Assembly (NCBI GenBank): GCA_943323725.2
Contig: CALPIW020000033.1
Span: forward strand, 1 to 10,866
From: Polynucleobacter meluiroseus
GTDB taxonomy: Bacteria > Verrucomicrobiota > Verrucomicrobiia > Opitutales > UBA953
Direction of reading: 5' to 3'
DNA: 10,866 nucleotides
Part shown: in pieces, positions 1 through 5,329 of the stretch
Layout: the number at the start of each line of letters is the position of its first letter
Position numbering within the stretch: the stretch's first letter is position 1
Program-made: the position numbers and the translations under genes
Notes under the pieces: generated by a model
Databases searched by the model: none
What the model saw: only the letters and a program-made list of their open reading frames with translations
What the model was told of the DNA's origin: nothing

Positions 1-1026
1 CTGATCCGCGGCGCCTACGACAAGAAAGGCGACGCCGTCCCCGCGGAAATCCCCTCCGCGCTCGGCCAGCTCCCCGCGGACGCCCCGCGCAATCGCCTCG
101 GCCTGGCCAAGTGGATCGTCAGCGACGCCAACCCGCTGACCACGCGCGTGACGGTCAACCGCATGTGGCAGGAGCTCTTCGGCACCGGCCTCGTCAAGAC
201 CTCCGAGGACTTCGGCATCATGGGCAGCCTGCCCTCCCACCCGGAGCTCCTCGACTGGCTCGCGATCGATTTCCGCACGCACGGCTGGGATGTGAAGCGC
301 TTCTATAAGCAACTGCTCACCAGCGCGACCTACCGTCAGGCGGCGCTCACCACCAAGGAGAAGGTCGATAAGGACCGCGACAACGCCCTCCTCAGCCGCG
401 GCCCGCGCTTCCGCATGGACGCCGAGATGCTCCGCGACCAGGCCCTCGCCGTCAGCGGCACGCTGTCACCCCGCATGGGCGGCCCGGGCACCAAGCCCTA
501 CCAGCCGGAAAATATCTGGGAAGTCGTCGGCGTGGGCATCCAGGTCTACAAGGCCGACATGGGCGAGAACCTCTACCGTCGCTCGCTCTACAACTACTGG
601 CGCCGCATGGCCCCGCCCGCGAGCCTCGACCTCTTCAACGCCCCCTCGCGTGAAGTCACCTGCGTCCGTCGCGACCGCACCAACACCCCGCTGCAGGCCC
701 TCGTGATGCTCAACGACCCGCAGTACGTCGAAGCCGCGCGCATCCTCGCCCAGCACACGCTGCAGGGCGCCGGCGAAGACGTCGCCCGCCTCAACGCCGC
801 CGCCCAGCGCACGCTCTGCCGTCCGCTCAAGCCGGCCGAGACGGCGATTCTGACCGACAGCCTCGGCAAACTGCGGGCGCATTACGTCGCCAAACCCGAC
901 GACGCCGCCGCCCTCCTCGGAGTCGGCGACGCGAAGTCCGACGAGAAACTCCCCCGCCCCGAACTGGCCGCCTGGACGATGGTCTGCAGCCAGCTCCTCA
1001 ACCTCGACGAAGTCCTTAACAAATAA
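1..1026 (+). CDS. DUF1553 (PSD1) domain protein, 3' part only
   Basis: The reading frame is open from base 1 to the TAA at 1024-1026, giving 341 residues of a protein whose start lies outside the window. The visible part matches the DUF1553/PSD1 domain: an N-R-L-G-L-A-K-W-I segment at about residues 31-39, then V-N-R-M-W-Q-x-L-F-G-x-G-L-V (about 52-65), R-F-R-M-D-A-E-M-L-R-D (about 136-146) and R-T-N-T-P-L-Q-A-L-x-x-L-N-D-P (about 226-240). The C-terminus has the usual C-x-Q-L-L-N-L-D-E ending. Full-length relatives usually carry a signal peptide, often a cytochrome c-like PSCyt1 domain, and DUF1549 before this domain; none of that can be checked here. The biochemical role of the family is not established. 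A DUF1501 gene follows 5 bp downstream, the classic PVC pairing, so the two are probably co-transcribed. Family assignment is confident; function is unknown. Confidence 0.93.
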   Translation: MIRGAYDKKGDAVPAEIPSALGQLPADAPRNRLGLAKWIVSDANPLTTRVTVNRMWQELFGTGLVKTSEDFGIMGSLPSHPELLDWLAIDFRTHGWDVKRFYKQLLTSATYRQAALTTKEKVDKDRDNALLSRGPRFRMDAEMLRDQALAVSGTLSPRMGGPGTKPYQPENIWEVVGVGIQVYKADMGENLYRRSLYNYWRRMAPPASLDLFNAPSREVTCVRRDRTNTPLQALVMLNDPQYVEAARILAQHTLQGAGEDVARLNAAAQRTLCRPLKPAETAILTDSLGKLRAHYVAKPDDAAALLGVGDAKSDEKLPRPELAAWTMVCSQLLNLDEVLNK

Positions 1027-1031
1027 TCGCC

Positions 1032-2477
1032 ATGTCCATCCTCCACGAGTGGAACACCCTCCAGACCCGACGCCGCTTCCTCGGCACGGGCGCCAACGCC
1101 CTCGGCGCCGCCGCGCTCACGAGCCTGCTCGGCCGCACGATGGCCCACGCCGCGCCGGGCGCGATCAGCACGCAGCATCTGCCCAAGGCCAAGCGCGTCA
1201 TCTACCTCCACATGGTCGGCGGCCCCGCCCAGATGGACCTCTTCGACTACAAGCCGCAGATGAAGGAGATGTACGACAAGGACCTGCCCGCGAGCATCCG
1301 CAACGGCCAGCGCCTGACGACGATGACCAGCGGCCAGGCCCGCTTCCCCATCGCGCCGTCGAAGTATAACTTCTCCCAGCATGGCCAGTGCGGCATGTGG
1401 CTGAACTCCGACCTGCTGCCGAACCTCGGCAAGCACGCCGACGAGATCTGCTGGATGCGCTCCCTCAACACCGAGGCGATCAACCACGAGCCGGCGATCT
1501 GCGCCATGCAGACCGGCAACCAGATCACGGGTCGTCCCTGCCTCGGCTCCTGGGCCTCCTACGGCCTCGGCTCCGAGAACGACAACCTCCCGAACTTCGT
1601 GGTGCTCATCGCGACCCCGACCAACCGCGACCAGGAACAGGCCATCTCGAGCCGTCTCTGGTCCAGCGGCTACCTGCCGGGCGAACACGCCGGCGTCTCG
1701 TTCCGCAGCAAGGGCGACCCGATCCTTTTCATCAACAACCCGCCCGGCGTGCCCGACGACCTGCGCAAGCAGACCATCGACGGCATCAACCAGCTCAACC
1801 GCCTCAATTACGAGACCGTGGGCGATCCGGAGACCCATACCCGCATCAAGCAGTATGAGATGGCCTTCCGCATGCAGGCCTCGGTGCCGGAACTCACCGA
1901 CCTCACCAAGGAACCGGAGCACATCTTCAAGCTCTACGGCGAAGAAGCCCGCAAGCGCGGCAGCTTCGCGAACAGCGTGCTGATGGCCCGTCGCCTCGTC
2001 GAACGCGGCGTCCGCTTCGTCCAGATCTACCATAACAACTGGGACCACCACTCCAACGTCAACGGCCGCATGCCCAGCCAGTGCAAGGACATCGACCAGC
2101 CTTGCCATGCCCTTATCGAGGATCTCAAGCAGCGCGGGATGTTCGACGACACCCTCATCGTCTGGGGCGGCGAATTCGGCCGCACCATCTACAGCCAGGG
2201 CGGGCTCACCAAGGAGAACTACGGCCGCGACCACCACCCGCGCTGCTTCTCGATGTGGATGGCCGGCGGCGGCGCCAAGGGCGGCCAGATCTACGGCGAG
2301 ACCGACGAGTTCAGCTACAACATCGTCAAGGACCCGCTCCCGATCAACGACTTCCACGCCACGGTCCTCCACCTGCTCGGCTACGACCACGAACGCTTCA
2401 CTTATAAATATCAGGGTCTGGATCAGAAGCTCACCGGCGTCCTCCCGACCAAGGTCGTCAAGGCGTTGGTCGCGTAA
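1032..2477 (+). CDS. DUF1501 family protein with Tat signal
   Basis: This 481-residue protein has the length and motifs of the DUF1501 family, which is related in fold to alkaline phosphatases and sulfatases. The N-terminus carries a twin-arginine motif (T-R-R-R-F-L-G, residues 12-18) followed by an Ala/Gly/Leu-rich stretch and a possible A-H-A-A cleavage site near 38-41, so export in folded form by Tat is likely. The family motif G-G-P-A-Q-M-D-L-F-D lies at 63-72. The probable metal-binding segments are N-W-D-H-H-S-N (336-342), W-G-G-E-F-G-R-T (378-385) and G-R-D-H-H-P (398-403). Metal ligation is inferred from the fold, not demonstrated. The ATG at 1032 is chosen because it places the Tat motif close to the N-terminus and lies 5 bp after the DUF1553 stop. 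There is no Shine-Dalgarno sequence, so translation may be coupled to the upstream gene. The substrate is unknown. Confidence 0.93.
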   Translation: MSILHEWNTLQTRRRFLGTGANALGAAALTSLLGRTMAHAAPGAISTQHLPKAKRVIYLHMVGGPAQMDLFDYKPQMKEMYDKDLPASIRNGQRLTTMTSGQARFPIAPSKYNFSQHGQCGMWLNSDLLPNLGKHADEICWMRSLNTEAINHEPAICAMQTGNQITGRPCLGSWASYGLGSENDNLPNFVVLIATPTNRDQEQAISSRLWSSGYLPGEHAGVSFRSKGDPILFINNPPGVPDDLRKQTIDGINQLNRLNYETVGDPETHTRIKQYEMAFRMQASVPELTDLTKEPEHIFKLYGEEARKRGSFANSVLMARRLVERGVRFVQIYHNNWDHHSNVNGRMPSQCKDIDQPCHALIEDLKQRGMFDDTLIVWGGEFGRTIYSQGGLTKENYGRDHHPRCFSMWMAGGGAKGGQIYGETDEFSYNIVKDPLPINDFHATVLHLLGYDHERFTYKYQGLDQKLTGVLPTKVVKALVA

Positions 2478-2486
2478 ACCGAGGCA

Positions 2487-2509
2487 AGGACAGCACCACG
2501 TGCTGTCCT
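2487..2509. other. 10-bp hairpin after the DUF1501 gene
   Basis: AGGACAGCAC (2487-2496) and GTGCTGTCCT (2500-2509) are perfect reverse complements separated by a 3-base loop. The hairpin begins 9 bp after the DUF1501 stop codon, where a 3' processing or termination structure would be expected. No T-run follows, because the next bases are GAGGTGC, so it is not a canonical intrinsic terminator. It could stabilise the 3' end of the DUF1553-DUF1501 transcript or be the outer edge of the repeat element that follows. Confidence 0.6.
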
Positions 2510-2572
2510 GAGGTGCAAAAGTGCAAATCGGCCTGCGGCCTGTGCAAAGGTGCAAAAGTGAGGGCCAGAGAC

Positions 2573-2600
2573 AGGGCTAGGCTAACCCCTAGCCCTTTTA
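2573..2600 (+). terminator. Possible intrinsic terminator inside the repeat
   Basis: AGGGCTAGG (2573-2581) pairs exactly with CCTAGCCCT (2588-2596) across a 6-base loop, and TTTTAATTT follows directly from 2596. This is the layout of a Rho-independent terminator on the + strand, although the T-run is short and interrupted by AA. It would separate the DUF1553-DUF1501 unit from the gene starting at 2720. It lies inside the larger inverted repeat, so formation of the long stem and of this hairpin may compete. Confidence 0.5.
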
Positions 2601-2617
2601 ATTTCTCGGTATTCCTA

Positions 2618-2645
2618 CCCCCACCCCTATCCCTACCCCAACCCC
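2618..2645 (-). other. G-quadruplex motif on the minus strand
   Basis: The + strand has five C-runs of 5, 4, 3, 4 and 4 bases separated by spacers of 1, 3, 2 and 2 bases. The minus strand therefore satisfies the usual G3+ N1-7 quadruplex pattern with one run to spare, and the + strand could form an i-motif. The tract lies between the two arms of the inverted repeat and reads as a degenerate CCCTA-like repeat. Folding is predicted from pattern only. Confidence 0.6.
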
Positions 2646-2660
2646 TACTTGTTTCCACCT

Positions 2661-2690
2661 TTGCACTTTTGCACCTTTGCACTGTATCTT
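2661..2690 (+). promoter_or_regulatory. Weak candidate promoter overlapping the right repeat arm
   Basis: TTGCAC (2661-2666) and TATCTT (2685-2690) are separated by 18 bases; each matches the sigma-70 consensus at four of six positions. The -35-like hexamer lies inside the right arm of the inverted repeat. The start codon at 2720 is 29 bases beyond the -10-like hexamer. This is a reasonable position for the promoter of the jelly-roll/kinase-etherase pair, but the match is weak and rests on pattern alone. Confidence 0.25.
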
Positions 2691-2710
2691 CCCCATCCCT
2701 ATCCCTCCCC
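2691..2710 (-). other. Second G-quadruplex motif, just upstream of the start at 2720
   Basis: The + strand has C-runs of 4, 3, 3 and 4 bases with spacers of 2, 3 and 1 bases, so the minus strand is a four-run G-quadruplex motif. It follows the -10-like TATCTT directly and ends 9 bases before the ATG at 2720. If that promoter is real, the motif lies on the template strand of the initially transcribed region. Folding is predicted from pattern only. Confidence 0.55.
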
Positions 2711-2719
2711 TGCCAACCC

Positions 2720-3463
2720 ATGCGACTCCCCCTTCTCGCCTGCCTCTTCTCCCTGACACTCGCCGCCGCCGACGACACCGCTTGGCTGCAGACGAAGGGC
2801 ACCCTGATCTTCCATGACGCCTTCGAGCGCGAAGAAACCGGCACCGGCCTCAAGGACATCGGTAACGGCTGGGAAAGCGCCACGGCCGACCGCGTCCCCA
2901 AGCTCAAGCAGGCCGACCTCGACGCCGGGATCATGAAGATCGCCAGCGCGACCAAGGAAGCCGGCCACGCCGCCCACATCCACCACGACGCCGGCTTCGC
3001 CGACGGCGGCGTGATCGTCCGGTTCAAGTTCCCCGGACTCAACAAGGCCGAGAACCTCACGACGGGCTTCGTGGACCGTGAACTCAAAGACGTCCATGCC
3101 GGCCACCTCTGCTACGCGACCCTCTCTCAGGCCGACGTGACGCTCTCCGACCGCAAGACGGGGTCGATGAACCTCGCCGTAAAGAAGAAGCATGCGGATG
3201 ACGCCGCCGCCAAACGGAAGCCGGACCCGGCCTTCGAAGCGATGCTCAAGAAGAAGTCGCAGGTCACCCCCTTGAAAGCCGACCAAGAATGGCACGTGTT
3301 CACCTTGGTCACCGAAGGCGACGAGATGCGCTTCTCCCTCGACGGCAAGCTGATCGCCAGCCACCGCTCCGAGGGCTACGCCCACGACATGAAGCGCTGG
3401 TTCAGCTTCCTCGCGAACTCCACGGTATGGATCGACGACGTGAAGATCTATAAGGTCCGCTGA
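2720..3463 (+). CDS. Secreted jelly-roll (LamG/DUF1080-like) protein
   Basis: This 247-residue protein begins with a short Sec signal peptide (residues 1 to about 17, hydrophobic core L-L-A-C-L-F-S-L-T-L, likely cleavage at A-A-A-D-D). The mature part reads as one beta-rich domain: F-H-D-A-F-E-R near 31-37, G-N-G-W-E at 48-52, a G-V-I-V-R-F-K-F strand at 97-104, E-W-H-V-F-T-L-V at 190-197, a F-S-L-D-G-K strand-turn at 205-210 and a terminal W-I-D-D-V-K-I-Y near 237-244. This pattern is typical of concanavalin-like sugar-binding or glycan-acting domains such as LamG and DUF1080. A Lys/Ala-rich insert lies at about 154-180. No catalytic residues can be named. The frame stays open upstream to a GTG at 2513, but the ATG at 2720 is preferred because it places the signal peptide at the N-terminus. 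A kinase-etherase gene starts 4 bp after the stop. The exact family is uncertain. Confidence 0.8.
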   Translation: MRLPLLACLFSLTLAAADDTAWLQTKGTLIFHDAFEREETGTGLKDIGNGWESATADRVPKLKQADLDAGIMKIASATKEAGHAAHIHHDAGFADGGVIVRFKFPGLNKAENLTTGFVDRELKDVHAGHLCYATLSQADVTLSDRKTGSMNLAVKKKHADDAAAKRKPDPAFEAMLKKKSQVTPLKADQEWHVFTLVTEGDEMRFSLDGKLIASHRSEGYAHDMKRWFSFLANSTVWIDDVKIYKVR

Positions 3464-3467
3464 ACCC

Positions 3468-5261
3468 ATGAGAGTCCTCGGTATCGAAGGCGGCGGCACC
3501 CGCACCACGGCTCTCCTGGTCGATGGCGCCGACAACGTCCTGACCTCCTTCGCCGTCGGCCCGGGCAATCTGCAACTCCTTTCCGCCGAAGAACTCGCCG
3601 CCCTGCTCGCCTCCATCCGTGACCAGCTCCCGGCGCGCCCCGACCGTATCGGCATCGGCCTCGCCGGCGTCCGTACCGCGGGCGACCGCGAACGCCTCCG
3701 CCGGGCGGTGGCGGCGACCTGGCCCGACGTCCCGGCGATCGTCGGCGACGACCTCATCTTGGCCATCGAGACCGGCGCCTGGCCGACCGATTGCACCGCG
3801 CAGGTGCTCCTGCTCAGCGGCACCGGCTCCTGCTGCCTCGGACGCCATCGCACCGGCGCCTCGGTCAAGGTCGGCGGCCGCGGCCACATCATCGGCGACC
3901 GCGGCAGCGCGTGCGACATCGCCGTGCACGCCCTGCGTTCGACGGTCACGATCTCCGACATCGCCGCCGACTGGCCCCGCCTCGGCGCCGACATGCTGGC
4001 GTTCCTGCAGATGAACGACCCGGAAGCGCTCATCGAATGGTCGATGACCGCGAGCAAGACCGAGATCGCCTCGTTGGCGCAGGTCGTCTTCGCCGCCGCG
4101 GCCTCGCGACAGGATGAGATCGCCGTCGCGATCCTGAAGCGCGCCTCGGAGCGCCTGAGCAAGGACGCCGTGCATTGCGCGGCCCGCGTGGCCAAACCCG
4201 GCGAGAAGGTGCAGTTCCTCCTCAATGGTTCGACGATCCTGAAGAATGGTTGGTTCGCCGATGAGGTCACGGCGAAGATCCTCGCCGCCCGGCCGGGCAG
4301 CGAAGTCGTCCGCCTGGAACGCTCCGGCGTCTGGGGCGCCGTCGCCATGGCCCGCCGCCTCGAAGGCCCCGCTCCGGCGGCCGCGCCGGCCTTGCCTGCG
4401 CCCGCCCCCTCCGCGACGGCCTCCTGGCGTCCGGTCGCCCACGCCCCGACCGAAGGACGCAACCCGAAGTCCGCGGGCTTCGCGGAGATGCCGCTCGCCG
4501 AAGCGATCCAACTCATGCTCGCCGAAGATGCGATGCTGCCCGGCAAGATCCTCGCCGAAAGCGCCCACGTCGCCTGGACGGTCGAAGCCGTCACGAAGGC
4601 CTTCGCCTCCGGTGGCCGCCTGATCTATTGCGGCGCCGGTACGTCCGGTCGCCTCGGCGTACTCGACGCGAGCGAATGCCCGCCGACCTTCCGCACGCCG
4701 GCCTCGCTCGTCCAAGGCATCATGGCCGGAGGCCGCCAGGCGCTCTGGAGCGCCGTCGAAGGCGCGGAAGACGATGACGCCGCGGGCGTCCGGGCCATCG
4801 CCGCCCGAGCGGTCACTGCCCAGGACGTCGTCATCGGCATCTCCGCCAGCGGCCACGCGCCCTTCATCTGGGGCTGCCTCAGCGAAGCCCGTCGCCGCGG
4901 CGCCAAGACCGTCCTAGTCGCCTGCAATCCCGCCTACCGCGACCATCCCCTTCTCGACTGCGCCATCCTGCCTGATACCGGACCCGAAGTACTCACGGGC
5001 TCGACGCGACTGAAGGCCGGCACGGCCACGAAGCTCGTCCTGAACCTCATCACGACACTCGCGCTCGCCCGTTCAGGCAAGGTGATGAGCAACCTCATGA
5101 TCGACCTCCATCCGTCGAACTCCAAGCTCCGCGGCCGCGCGATCCGCATCGTTCGTGACCTCACCGGCGCCGACGAAGCCGCCGCCCGTACAGCTCTGGA
5201 GGCAAATGGCTGGGTCATCCGTGAGGCTTGCTCGAAGCTGCCGCCGCTGCCCGCCAAGTAA
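3468..5261 (+). CDS. murQ: BadF-type amino-sugar kinase fused to MurNAc-6-P etherase (MurQ)
   Basis: This 597-residue cytoplasmic protein joins two enzymes. Residues 1 to about 295 are a BadF/BcrA-type (NAGK/MurK-like) sugar kinase of the actin-fold ATPase superfamily, with G-I-E-G-G-G-T-R-T-T (5-14) as phosphate loop 1, G-D-D-L-I-L-A-I (93-100) with D95 the likely catalytic base, L-S-G-T-G-S (116-121) and G-G-R-G-H-I-I-G-D-R-G-S (136-147). After a Pro/Ala linker (about 299-326) comes MurQ: T-E-G-R-N at 328-332, G-A-G-T-S-G-R-L-G (389-397), D-A-S-E-C-P-P-T (400-407), E-G-A-E-D (431-435), T-G-S-T-R-L-K-A-G-T-A-T-K (510-522). E403 and E434 align with E. coli MurQ catalytic Glu83 and Glu114. Expected chemistry: ATP-dependent 6-phosphorylation of MurNAc and/or GlcNAc, then ether cleavage to GlcNAc-6-P and D-lactate. 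The C-terminus is shorter than in E. coli MurQ. The etherase call is firm; the kinase substrate is inferred. Confidence 0.94.
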   Translation: MRVLGIEGGGTRTTALLVDGADNVLTSFAVGPGNLQLLSAEELAALLASIRDQLPARPDRIGIGLAGVRTAGDRERLRRAVAATWPDVPAIVGDDLILAIETGAWPTDCTAQVLLLSGTGSCCLGRHRTGASVKVGGRGHIIGDRGSACDIAVHALRSTVTISDIAADWPRLGADMLAFLQMNDPEALIEWSMTASKTEIASLAQVVFAAAASRQDEIAVAILKRASERLSKDAVHCAARVAKPGEKVQFLLNGSTILKNGWFADEVTAKILAARPGSEVVRLERSGVWGAVAMARRLEGPAPAAAPALPAPAPSATASWRPVAHAPTEGRNPKSAGFAEMPLAEAIQLMLAEDAMLPGKILAESAHVAWTVEAVTKAFASGGRLIYCGAGTSGRLGVLDASECPPTFRTPASLVQGIMAGGRQALWSAVEGAEDDDAAGVRAIAARAVTAQDVVIGISASGHAPFIWGCLSEARRRGAKTVLVACNPAYRDHPLLDCAILPDTGPEVLTGSTRLKAGTATKLVLNLITTLALARSGKVMSNLMIDLHPSNSKLRGRAIRIVRDLTGADEAAARTALEANGWVIREACSKLPPLPAK

Positions 5262-5285
5262 GCAGCCGGCAAAAGGCAGAATGAG

Positions 5286-5313
5286 TTGGCAAAGCTTGGC
5301 CGGTGGCTAAGTT
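5286..5313 (+). promoter_or_regulatory. Candidate promoter for the oxidoreductase-lipoprotein pair
   Basis: TTGGCA (5286-5291) and TAAGTT (5308-5313) are separated by 16 bases in the 68-base gap after the kinase-etherase gene. Each has four of six consensus bases. The ATG at 5330 follows 16 bases beyond the -10-like hexamer, leaving a short leader. No terminator-like hairpin with a T-run is seen in this gap, so read-through from the upstream gene is also possible. Confidence 0.3.
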
Positions 5314-5329
5314 GCCCTCTTCCCCGCCC

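Larger units (their letters stand above)
2512..2682. repeat. Intergenic inverted repeat built from a GTGCAAAR unit
   Basis: The 19-base left arm GTGCAAAGGTGCAAAAGTG (2542-2560) has an exact reverse complement at 2664-2682, leaving a spacer of 103 bases. A second copy of the unit, GGTGCAAAAGTGCAAA at 2512-2527, is also exactly complementary to 2660-2675, so two registers of pairing are possible. The spacer holds a smaller hairpin (2573-2596) and a run of C-tracts (2618-2645). No coding signal or transposase lies inside, and I see no clear target-site duplication. The layout resembles a non-autonomous mobile element or a dispersed palindromic intergenic repeat. That identity is inference; the complementarity is seen directly. 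Confidence 0.75.

Noticed and set aside
882..2555. A 557-codon open frame on the minus strand opposite the DUF1501 gene
   Set aside because: It is antisense to a confidently identified family protein, has low-complexity Val/Ala/Gly/Asp-rich composition and no recognisable motif; long antisense frames are expected at this GC content.
2512..2682. Possible CRISPR array from repeated GTGCAAA units
   Set aside because: The repeat units are short, irregularly spaced and in inverted orientation, and there are no uniform spacers or cas genes.
2513..2719. A 69-codon N-terminal extension of the jelly-roll gene from a GTG at 2513
   Set aside because: It translates the inverted repeat and C-run tracts into low-complexity sequence and would bury the signal peptide that begins at the ATG at 2720.
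2699..4856. Minus-strand open frames of 631 and 484 codons opposite the jelly-roll and kinase-etherase genes
   Set aside because: They overlap each other and well-supported genes, and show Arg/Gly/Ala-rich composition typical of shadow frames.
5303..5329. A 9-codon upstream GTG start for the FAD oxidoreductase
   Set aside because: It overlaps the candidate promoter and would put extra residues before a compact signal peptide; the ATG at 5330 also fits the CCCATGCG context of other genes here.
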